Positions 57,128 through 64,000 of a DNA stretch of 64,000 nucleotides are shown piece after piece. A program made the translations under genes and the position numbers. Each line of letters opens with the position of its first letter. The stretch's first letter is position 1. Origin of the DNA: an uncultured Pseudovibrio sp. GTDB lineage: Bacteria; Pseudomonadota; Alphaproteobacteria; Rhizobiales; Stappiaceae. The stretch covers positions 124,001 through 188,000 of the forward strand of contig CANMBS010000006.1 of the NCBI GenBank assembly GCA_947496145.1. The letters are read 5' to 3'. The notes beneath the pieces were generated by a model, which searched no databases, had not been told where the DNA came from, and saw only the letters and a list, made by a program, of their open reading frames with translations.

Positions 57128-58135
57128 CTAGGATTTGTCTGCAAGACAATCTTTGAAGGCAGCACCCATGTTCTTCAATAGTTGGGTGTATAGGTGCGGT
57201 CCTGCTTCCAGTGAGGCACCCAGTGGGTCAAGTTCTGCGGAGTTAACGGATGTCCCCTCTTTGAGCACAGCAACCATGCGCGGATTGAACTGAGGTTCAG
57301 AGAACACACAGTGTGCTCCCAGATTTTCCAGCGTAGCACGCACTTCGCTTAGGCGTTTTGCACCGGGAAGCACTTCAGGACTAACAGTCACAGAACCGAC
57401 CGCCGTCAGATTATAGGCGTCTTCGAAGTAACGATAGCCGTCGTGGAAGACAACGAAAGGCTTATTCTGATAATTTTCCAGATCAGCTTTCAAACTATCA
57501 GAAAGCTTATTGATTTCCTCCGCTTCTGCCTTTGCATTTGCTTTGTACTTTTCAGCGTTTGCCGGGTCTGCTTTTGAAAGTGTCTCTTCAATTTCATTCA
57601 ACATGGCAACGGCATTATGCGGCGAAAGCCACAGGTGCATGTCAAAGGTTTCTGCCCCGTGCTCATCATGGTCGTGATCTGCTTTCGCTTCATCTGCATG
57701 GGCTGCATGCTCTTCCGGGGTTTCACCTGCGTGGTCATCATGATCGTCATGACCGTGTTTTTCAAAGCTCCCACCCGCGCGGAAATTGAGCAGTTTCAGA
57801 TCATGGGCATCCTTAAGAGACACAACGGTGGCATCACTCACCAGATTTTCCAGAGGTGTTTCCAGAAAGCTTTCCATTTTCGGGCCGATCCAAAACACAA
57901 CGTCTGCATTTGCAAGCTTACGGGCTGTGGACGGGCGCAGACTATAGGTATGGGGAGACCCTGCTCCTTCCACTACGAGCTGCGGCTCGCCAACACCTTC
58001 CATAACACTTGCTACAAGTGAGTGGATCGGCTTGATGGACGCCACAACCTTAACTTCAGCCTGAGCCAGTGCTGGAGCTGCCATAACACTAGCAAAAAGG
58101 CCGAGCATACTTATTGAGCCAGACAAACGCTTCAT
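57128..58135 (-). CDS. znuA: Zinc ABC transporter substrate-binding protein
   Basis: 335 residues with a signal peptide (MKRLSGSISMLGLFASVMAA, then PALAQA). Zinc ligands are expected at His in KPIHSLVASVMEG, in GSPHTYSLRPSTARKL and in FVVFHDGYRYFEDAYNL, plus a C-terminal Asp. A His/Asp/Glu-rich loop (about 125-165, KHGHDDHDDHAGETPEEHAA onward) is typical of ZnuA. Known: high-affinity zinc capture in the periplasm for ZnuBC. No znuB or znuC is adjacent. A Zur-type palindrome lies 18 bases upstream of the start. Confidence 0.94.
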   Translation of the reverse strand: MKRLSGSISMLGLFASVMAAPALAQAEVKVVASIKPIHSLVASVMEGVGEPQLVVEGAGSPHTYSLRPSTARKLANADVVFWIGPKMESFLETPLENLVSDATVVSLKDAHDLKLLNFRAGGSFEKHGHDDHDDHAGETPEEHAAHADEAKADHDHDEHGAETFDMHLWLSPHNAVAMLNEIEETLSKADPANAEKYKANAKAEAEEINKLSDSLKADLENYQNKPFVVFHDGYRYFEDAYNLTAVGSVTVSPEVLPGAKRLSEVRATLENLGAHCVFSEPQFNPRMVAVLKEGTSVNSAELDPLGASLEAGPHLYTQLLKNMGAAFKDCLADKS

Positions 58136-58152
58136 AGGAGACTTACCCGCAT

Positions 58153-58169
58153 ATGTTATAATATTACAT
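58153..58169. promoter_or_regulatory. Zur-box candidate upstream of znuA
   Basis: ATGTTATAATATTACAT is a near-perfect inverted repeat matching the core of the Gram-negative Zur box (TGTTATANTATAACA-like). A weaker similar sequence, TTATAACGTTAC, lies at about 58185-58196. Zinc-dependent repression of znuA is inferred. Confidence 0.75.
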
Positions 58170-58386
58170 TTGATTTTGTTAGTTTATAACGTTACGACTT
58201 TGCAATTGCAACTTCCTTTTCTCCCCTTCTGCAAATTCTTTAAATCTGTGCGCGTTAGTCGAATTGACCTGTATTTACAGTGGGTTTTGGAAGATTGTGC
58301 GCTGGAAACTGTTAGTTTTAACTGATCTTACTGCCGAATTAACGAGAACCCTGTTATATTGCTGCAAAAATTTTGAAGGACACGTC

Positions 58387-58866
58387 ATGGCTGAGATTAA
58401 GGATGAGCTGGACCGCAAGCTGATTGCTATTTTGCAGGGAAATGCGCGTGAACCAGTGTCATCCATTGCCCGACGTCTGGACGTTGCCAGATCAACAGTT
58501 CAGGAACGCATTGCCCGCCTTGAGCGCAAAGGCATCATTGTAGGGTACACAGCTATCCTCGGCGAAGATCAGGATCAGAAGCGGGTGCAAGCACTGGTCA
58601 TGCTTTCTGTGGCGCAGCAACGATCCAGAGAGTTGATTACGGAGCTGGAATCGTACCCTGAGATCCGCAGCTGCCTTACTATTTCCGGTGAGTTTGACCT
58701 GTGCCTGATTGTGGAGCCAGACCGGCTGGAGGAACTGGATGCGGTTCTTGATGAGATCGCGGCTATTCCGGGCGTGGTACGTACCCGTTCTTCGATTGTT
58801 TTGACGAAGAAGTTTGAAAGACAACGGCCTTTCATGCCCCCAAACACCTTTAGTCTTGATAAGTAA
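58387..58866 (+). CDS. Lrp/AsnC family transcriptional regulator
   Basis: 159 residues, start at the ATG at 58387 with AAGGA 6 bases upstream; longer in-frame starts are not supported. The AsnC-type helix-turn-helix (LDRKLIAILQGNAREPVSSI, ARRLDVARSTVQERIARLER) precedes the RAM domain (ISGEFDLCLIVEPDRLEELD). The downstream gene is a saccharopine-dehydrogenase-like enzyme, so a lysine-pathway effector is possible but inferred. Confidence 0.92.
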   Translation: MAEIKDELDRKLIAILQGNAREPVSSIARRLDVARSTVQERIARLERKGIIVGYTAILGEDQDQKRVQALVMLSVAQQRSRELITELESYPEIRSCLTISGEFDLCLIVEPDRLEELDAVLDEIAAIPGVVRTRSSIVLTKKFERQRPFMPPNTFSLDK

Positions 58867-58936
58867 GGGCTTTTGCGAGACAAGCGACCCTTTCTTGCCG
58901 CGCAAAGTGACGGGCTTAACTCGCAGAACGAGAATC

Positions 58937-58988
58937 ACGTGCACGTTGCACGCATGACTCGTCATTTTCACTTTTTTATTGTTATAAT
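58937..58988 (+). promoter_or_regulatory. Promoter region with palindrome before saccharopine-dehydrogenase-like gene
   Basis: A perfect -10 hexamer TATAAT (58983-58988) lies 116 bases before the start codon; no good -35 was found. Upstream, GTGCACGTTGCAC (58939-58951) is an inverted repeat that could bind a regulator such as the neighbouring Lrp-type protein. Confidence 0.45.
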
Positions 58989-59103
58989 GACAGGATTAAC
59001 GTCACTTTGACGGAATAAGACGACACTTCGGCAAGTTGCCCCGTAAACTCCGGCAGTAGTTTCACGTAGACTCTTCTTCACTTAAATGAGTTTGGAGGAG
59101 CTT

Positions 59104-60225
59104 ATGGACCGACATAATGTGGCTGTTGTGGGAGCTGGAAAAATTGGCGGAATGATTGCCGCCCTGCTTCAGGGATCAGGTGATTATCAAGTGACTATGC
59201 TTGACCAGAGTGTGGAAGCGCTTTCTGCGCTGGACGTGCCACACGTAACGACGCAAGCACTTGATGTGAGTAACCTTGCCAAACTGACAAAGGCTTTGTG
59301 TGGGTGCGATGCGGTGGTTTCGGCTGCACCGTTTTTCCTCACACCGGTTATCGCACAGGCTGCAAAGGATGCTGACTGCCATTATCTGGATCTGACAGAG
59401 GATGTGGCAAGCACCGCAGAGGTGGAACGCATTGCCAAAGGTGCTGGTAAAGCATTTGCCCCGCAGTGCGGGCTTGCTCCCGGGTTTGTTTCCATTGCTG
59501 GTCATGATCTGGCAAAGCAATTTGACAGTCTGGAAGACCTTCATTTGCGCGTGGGTGCCCTTCCCCGCTATCCGACCAACCGGTTGAAGTATAATCTGAC
59601 ATGGTCAACGGACGGGTTGATCAATGAATACTGCAATCCCTGTCTTGCTATTGAGGATGGTGAGTTGACAAAAGTGCCTGCTTTGGCAGGCTTGCAAAAC
59701 TTTTCACTGGACGGGGTTGATTATGAGGCCTTCAACACCTCTGGCGGGCTTGGCTCGCTTTGTGAGACGTTAAAAGGCAAGGTCAGGAGCCTGCGGTATC
59801 TTTCTATTCGCTATCCAGGTCACCGGGATATTATGGAGCTTTTGCTCAAGGGCCTTGGGTTCATTAATAAGCGTGAGCTTTTAAAACAGGTCATGGAAGA
59901 AGCCATCCCAGCAACCTTACAGGACCGTGTGCTGATCTTTATCACTGCAACTGGTATGAAGGATGGACGTTTTCAGCAAAAATCCTATTCCCATGTTGTC
60001 AATGATCGCGAGATCATGGGCAAGCACTGGAGCGGTATTCAGATCACCACTGCGGCCAGCATTTGCGCAACGCTTGATCTTCTGATGGACGGTAAGCTTA
60101 AGGCAAAAGGGTTTGTGAAGCAGGAGAGCATCCGGCTGGATGACTTCCTCTCCAACCGTTTTGGCCGCCTGTACAAGAATAACGGTTCAGACCACGAAAC
60201 GCCTGGTCACAGGCTGGCTGCTTAG
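59104..60225 (+). CDS. Saccharopine dehydrogenase family protein
   Basis: 373 residues from the ATG at 59104 with GGAGGAG just upstream. The Rossmann motif VAVVGAGKIGGMIAALLQGS is at the N-terminus, followed by VVSAAPFFLTPVIAQAAKDA and CGLAPGFVSIAGHDLAKQF. TWSTDGLINEYCNPCLAIED and SYSHVVNDREIMGKHWSGIQ belong to the C-terminal substrate domain. Known for the family: saccharopine or lysine dehydrogenases of lysine metabolism, and also carboxynorspermidine synthase. Which of these applies is not decided by the sequence. Confidence 0.9.
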   Translation: MDRHNVAVVGAGKIGGMIAALLQGSGDYQVTMLDQSVEALSALDVPHVTTQALDVSNLAKLTKALCGCDAVVSAAPFFLTPVIAQAAKDADCHYLDLTEDVASTAEVERIAKGAGKAFAPQCGLAPGFVSIAGHDLAKQFDSLEDLHLRVGALPRYPTNRLKYNLTWSTDGLINEYCNPCLAIEDGELTKVPALAGLQNFSLDGVDYEAFNTSGGLGSLCETLKGKVRSLRYLSIRYPGHRDIMELLLKGLGFINKRELLKQVMEEAIPATLQDRVLIFITATGMKDGRFQQKSYSHVVNDREIMGKHWSGIQITTAASICATLDLLMDGKLKAKGFVKQESIRLDDFLSNRFGRLYKNNGSDHETPGHRLAA

Positions 60226-60267
60226 TCCCCTTCTCTTTTCTCTAAGCCAGATAAAAGACACAGAAAA

Positions 60268-60301
60268 AGCGCAGCTCCTGAAACAGGAACTGCGCTCTTT
60301 T
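60268..60301. terminator. Bidirectional terminator between converging genes
   Basis: AGCGCAGCTCCTG (60268-60280) pairs with CAGGAACTGCGCT (60284-60296) with one mismatch and an AAA loop; T residues follow on the plus strand and A residues precede it, so it can serve both the dehydrogenase and cydC. Confidence 0.9.
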
Positions 60302-60318
60302 AGTTTTTGCAGTCTGAA

Positions 60319-62058
60319 TTAATCGTCGCGCAGACGGCTCTTCATCTCATCAGACAAAGGCAGGGCAACGTCTTGCAACTTGCCGTCTTCCAGCATGAGC
60401 ACACGGTCTGCGCCTTCAAGTTCGCTGGCGCGGTGGGAGACCATAAGAACAGTTTTGCCTTTGGTCATTGCGCGGAAGGATGCCAGTACGGTTTCTGCGG
60501 TGGCGTGATCCAAACCTTCGGTTAGTTCATCTACCACCCAGATTTCCGGATTACGCAGGTAAGCCCGGGCCAGTGCCAGACGACGCCCTTCCCCGCCGGA
60601 AAGACCAAGCCCACCCTCCCCCAGATGAGTTTCCAGTTTCTCCTGCCGGGCTTCTACCAGCTCTTTCAGCCCGGCATGTGCCAGAGCTTCCCAGAGGTCT
60701 GCGTCACTTGCATCTTCACGCGCGACGCGCAGATTTTCTGCGATGGTGCTGTGAAAGATTTGTGTGCGCTGCCCGACTACGGTGAGTGTTGCGCGTAATT
60801 TATCTTCAGCCAGCTCGCCAAGTGAAACACCGCCGATTTGAACCGAACCTTTCTGAGGTGTTTGCAGGCGGGCAACAATAGCAGCAAGGGTAGATTTTCC
60901 TGCCCCACTTGGGCCAATCACGACACTGCGACTACCCATTGGCAGAGCCAGGTCGACCCCATCCAGAATGGCTGTTGCTTTTTCGTTGTACGCAAAATGA
61001 ACGTCCTTTAGTTCAAGGACATCCTCGCCTGCTGTAAACTGAGGTGCCTTAGAATTACTGCGGGCGCTTTGAACTGCTTCATTGCACTCACCGACTGTAA
61101 GCAAGGAGCGTACCCGGTTAGCAGCGCCGGACATTTTACTCCAGCTACCAACACTGTTGGCGATAGAGATCAGCAGTTCTGGCAGGGCCAGTGCAACAAA
61201 GGCAAACAAAGCGATGTGCTTCAGCTCCATCTGGCCTTGCTGATAGGAATAAGCGGCAAACAGGAAGGTAAGTGCGACCATGACCTGACTCATGGTGCTG
61301 ATGACTGCCTGATTGCGCATATCCGTCAGCTCGCTTTCTTCCTGAGCCGCGTCAAGCTGATTGACTGCTTTTAGCGCTGCAAGGCGCTGCTGCTCCAGAC
61401 CACCGAAAACAGAAAGGTCACGGCGACCACGCACCAGATCAGACACACGCACGCGCAAGGCATCTCGGGAAACATTAAGCCGTCGTGCCTGCGCCTTCTG
61501 GCGTGGGCCAGCAGACTTTGCCAGCACAGCAAGGCCTGCGGCCTGAACAGCCCCCAGCGCAATGGACGCCATTGGAGAGTATTGCCATAGGATGACCAGT
61601 GTCAGGCCGGTGATAATAGCAGCAGATGCAAGCGGCACCACAAGGCGCAGGAACAGGCCGTCCAACTGATCCACGTCGCTGACAACACGTGAAAGCGCTG
61701 TGGCTGAGCGTTGGTTTAATGCACTGCTGTTTTCACGGGCTACGAGACCGCGAAAGACACCTGAACGCAGGTTGGCCAGAAAGCGGAAGGTTGCGTCGTG
61801 GGTGATCACCCGCTCCACGTAACGCCCGAAAATGCGCAGGGCGGCATAAAAGCGAATGTGACCAGCTGCCGATGCTGCATTAAATGCAATAGCACCTGCT
61901 GACAGGCCAACAATTGCCGTTGCAGTGATGAAATAGCCTGAAACTGCCAGTAGTGCGATGCCAGCAGCGGCTGGCAGGAAAGCCAGAAACAGTCCGCCCC
62001 AGAATGCCAATGGTTCTTCTTTTTGCAAAAGCCAGATGATGCGAAGAGAGGATCTCAT
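60319..62058 (-). CDS. cydC: Heterodimeric ABC exporter subunit CydC
   Basis: 579 residues. Six transmembrane helices (about 15-310) precede the ABC domain with Walker A VIGPSGAGKSTLAAIVARL, the signature LSGGEGRRLALARAYLRNPE and Walker B IWVVDELTEGLD. Known: with CydD it exports glutathione and cysteine to the periplasm, required for assembly of cytochrome bd. The gene is coupled to cydD through an ATGA overlap. cydAB are not in the window; the next gene downstream is convergent and unrelated. Confidence 0.94.
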   Translation of the reverse strand: MRSSLRIIWLLQKEEPLAFWGGLFLAFLPAAAGIALLAVSGYFITATAIVGLSAGAIAFNAASAAGHIRFYAALRIFGRYVERVITHDATFRFLANLRSGVFRGLVARENSSALNQRSATALSRVVSDVDQLDGLFLRLVVPLASAAIITGLTLVILWQYSPMASIALGAVQAAGLAVLAKSAGPRQKAQARRLNVSRDALRVRVSDLVRGRRDLSVFGGLEQQRLAALKAVNQLDAAQEESELTDMRNQAVISTMSQVMVALTFLFAAYSYQQGQMELKHIALFAFVALALPELLISIANSVGSWSKMSGAANRVRSLLTVGECNEAVQSARSNSKAPQFTAGEDVLELKDVHFAYNEKATAILDGVDLALPMGSRSVVIGPSGAGKSTLAAIVARLQTPQKGSVQIGGVSLGELAEDKLRATLTVVGQRTQIFHSTIAENLRVAREDASDADLWEALAHAGLKELVEARQEKLETHLGEGGLGLSGGEGRRLALARAYLRNPEIWVVDELTEGLDHATAETVLASFRAMTKGKTVLMVSHRASELEGADRVLMLEDGKLQDVALPLSDEMKSRLRDD

Positions 62059-63893
62059 TGTTCTTCTCCTTCACACTGGTCCAGCTCGACCAGAACACCG
62101 TCCTTCAGTGTAAGCACACGGTCTGCGGAACCAACCACACGCGGGTCGTGGGTTGCAACCAGAACAGGTTTGTTGTGCGCCAGTTTCTTGAGTGCACCAA
62201 CGACCTTTTGAGCGGTTGCGCCGTCCAGATCGGCGGTTGGTTCATCAGCAATGATCAGCCTTGCATCTTTGCGCAAAGCAGCGCGAGCCAGCGCAAAACG
62301 TCTGCGTTCTCCAAGAGATAAGCCTTTGCCGTCCTCACCAATCTGACCAGACAGGCCACCGGGTACTTTCAGAAGCAGCTCGTCAACAGCTGCAAGTTTG
62401 AGGACTTGTGTGAGTGTTGCATCATCAGCGTTTTTGTCGGCGCGGCGTAGGTTGGCGCGTAGTGTGCCGTGAAATAGTTCCGGATTTTGAGAGAGCACGG
62501 AAATAGCTTGCTGCCAGTTGGTCAGGCCGTAGGAGCTGAGCGGAAGACCACCATAGGCGATCTGTCCCTGATCTGATGGCAGGAAGCCGAGGATACAGTC
62601 CATCAAAGTTGACTTTCCGGTGCCGCTTGGCCCTTTTATCACAACCAGCTCCGGTTCGCCCAAAGACAGATTTACGTCAGCCAGAATGGTGCGGTGGCCT
62701 CTGGAAACGTGCAGGCCGCGGATTGTCAGTGCGCCTGTATCCGGTAGCGGTACAACATCAAGACCAGTGCCAATGACGTCTTCGGGGGTGTCCTGTTCCA
62801 GATTCTTTTGCAGCTCAACAATATGATCGGCTGCTGCGATGCCTGCGGCGCGGTCATGGTACGCGGCAGCGAAGGCACGCAAAGGAGCGAAGTATTCTGG
62901 AACGATCATCAGCATGAACAGACCACCTGCCAGTGTGAGCGGAGAGCCATAAGCACCGAAGTTCCATTCTCCCAGTAAAGAGAAGCCGACATAAATTGCG
63001 GTGATGGCAATGGCTGCTGCGCTGAACAGTTCCAGTGCTGTGCTTGAAAGGAAGGCGATGCGCAGCACACGCATGGTAGAGGTTCGGAACTCGCCCCCCA
63101 GTTTGCGGATATCATCTTCTGAGCGCTTTACCGCTCCGAACAGGCGCAGAGTTTCCATGCCTCTGAGACGATCCAGCAGCAGGCCGCCCATATCTGCCAG
63201 AACGCCAAGCTGACGCTCGCTGGCTTTTTTGGCGCGGATACCGACAATTGCCATAAAGACAGGCACAAGGGGGCCGAAGACCAGCAGGCAGAGCGCTGCG
63301 AACCAGCTCACATAAGCCACAGCAATCAAAAGGACCACGGGCACAAGAGAAAGGCGAGCCTGAATGGGGAGAAAACGGCCCAGATACGGCCCGATGGCCT
63401 GAATGTGCTCCACTGCGATGGAGGCGATTTTACCGCTGGCAGGCAGTTCCGTGGCCGGAGACAGGTTTGTCAGATTGCTCAGCAGGCTGGTTTCCAGTCT
63501 GTGACGCGCCTTGGAGGCTGCACGAACAGCAATCTCACCGCCTCTTACCTTCAGAAAATGGCGGATGGCTGCGAGGATAAGAATAGATGCTGTGGCATAA
63601 AACGGATCAAGGCCGGGCCCGTGGGGGTCAATCAAACCAGCAATCGCCAATGCCAGAAGCGCGGCCTGCGGAATCCAGAGAATTTCAGAAAGGCCCTGTA
63701 GCATCGCACCGCGTTTGACCAGCTTCATTTCCGGCTCTACGGCTTTTTGTAACCAAACCTGACCCGCTGATTTGGTGCGGGCGCGCTTGCCTTTTGAGCG
63801 ACTTGCTTCCGCCACCCCTGCATCGGACAACTCTCTTACATCTGCGAGTTTTTCAGTCATTCCGCTTATCCGGTTCCCTCTTAGCCGGGGCAT
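62055..63893 (-). CDS. cydD: Heterodimeric ABC exporter subunit CydD
   Basis: 612 residues. A charged N-terminal tail of about 55 residues, six transmembrane helices and an ABC domain with Walker A VIKGPSGTGKSTLMDCILGF, an altered signature LSLGERRRFALARAALRKDA and Walker B LIIADEPTADLD. The signature change (LSLGE for LSGGQ) suggests an asymmetric pair in which one site is less active; that is inference. It is the first gene of the cydDC operon. Confidence 0.94.
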   Translation of the reverse strand: MPRLRGNRISGMTEKLADVRELSDAGVAEASRSKGKRARTKSAGQVWLQKAVEPEMKLVKRGAMLQGLSEILWIPQAALLALAIAGLIDPHGPGLDPFYATASILILAAIRHFLKVRGGEIAVRAASKARHRLETSLLSNLTNLSPATELPASGKIASIAVEHIQAIGPYLGRFLPIQARLSLVPVVLLIAVAYVSWFAALCLLVFGPLVPVFMAIVGIRAKKASERQLGVLADMGGLLLDRLRGMETLRLFGAVKRSEDDIRKLGGEFRTSTMRVLRIAFLSSTALELFSAAAIAITAIYVGFSLLGEWNFGAYGSPLTLAGGLFMLMIVPEYFAPLRAFAAAYHDRAAGIAAADHIVELQKNLEQDTPEDVIGTGLDVVPLPDTGALTIRGLHVSRGHRTILADVNLSLGEPELVVIKGPSGTGKSTLMDCILGFLPSDQGQIAYGGLPLSSYGLTNWQQAISVLSQNPELFHGTLRANLRRADKNADDATLTQVLKLAAVDELLLKVPGGLSGQIGEDGKGLSLGERRRFALARAALRKDARLIIADEPTADLDGATAQKVVGALKKLAHNKPVLVATHDPRVVGSADRVLTLKDGVLVELDQCEGEEQ

Positions 63894-64000
63894 TCAGCCT
63901 GTAATTCACTGGGTCATTTCCAGAAAAGTGCCAGAAATACCGTAGGTTATGGCACTCAACACATGATCCGTCCGACCTGTCGCTGCATTCCATTCCTTAG
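63894..64000. other. Upstream region of cydDC
   Basis: 107 bases up to the window edge, no gene. The cydDC promoter should be here; no regulator site could be recognised. Confidence 0.4.

Noticed and set aside
1-64000. CRISPR array, rRNA genes or complete insertion sequences
   Set aside because: No regularly spaced identical repeats with unique spacers, no rRNA sequence and no IS transposase other than the phage one were seen.

Overview
The window is a piece of an alphaproteobacterial chromosome carrying one complete-looking transposable (Mu-type) prophage. The host assignment rests on protein style only: a PleC/DivJ-like histidine kinase, alphaproteobacterial CobT/CobS, CydDC, DusA, and DUF1289 and retropepsin-like proteins. 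With a moderate base composition, a marine Stappiaceae or Pseudovibrio-like organism fits, but the sequence does not prove the genus.

Left host arm (1-19077): a polar amino-acid ABC uptake cluster with three consecutive periplasmic binding proteins (the first cut by the window edge) and two permeases; a beta-hydroxyacid dehydrogenase; an Lrp/AsnC regulator; a uracil-DNA-glycosylase-like protein overlapping a GST; a membrane histidine kinase; a GFA-type protein; divergent cobT/cobS; a DUF900 lipoprotein hydrolase; a DUF1289 and retropepsin pair; a TauE/SafE permease; dusA; a Sel1-repeat protein; and an unrecognised 500-residue protein next to the prophage.

Prophage (about 19078-54226, about 35.1 kb): the ends carry repeated transposase-type sites laid out as in phage Mu, one plus two spaced on the left and two abutting on the right. 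Gene order is repressor (-), ner-like, small early genes, a ParB-like protein, a MuA-like DDE transposase, a MuB-like ATPase, DUF3164, gemA, a Mor-like activator, then lysis (endolysin, nested spanins), Mu-type head genes (gp25 to gp30, protease/scaffold, major head protein, gp35, gp36, gpG) and a P2-type contractile tail (V, W, J, I, fibre, assembly, sheath, tube, E/E', tape measure, U, X, D). It is therefore a hybrid of Mu replication and head genes with a P2 tail. Two minus-strand genes inside the early region (21996-22493 and the DUF4145 gene 28352-29050) look like cargo. Notable non-genic structure: two copies of a GGTGACA-NN-TGTCACC palindrome at the heads of the lysis and head operons, a structured RNA downstream of the major head gene, a TTTTTTC slippery site in tail gene E, and TTCGAA hexamers in groups with helical spacing.

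Right host arm (54227-64000): a small hypothetical gene, a divergent EamA transporter and MarR regulator pair, a short structured region, a zinc-finger-like protein, an orphan znuA behind a Zur-type palindrome, an Lrp regulator with a saccharopine-dehydrogenase-like enzyme, and the cydDC exporter genes.

The best candidates for undescribed biology are the phased TTCGAA arrays together with the phage ParB-like protein, the small early protein that ends in the transposase catalytic-Glu motif, and the two minus-strand cargo genes.
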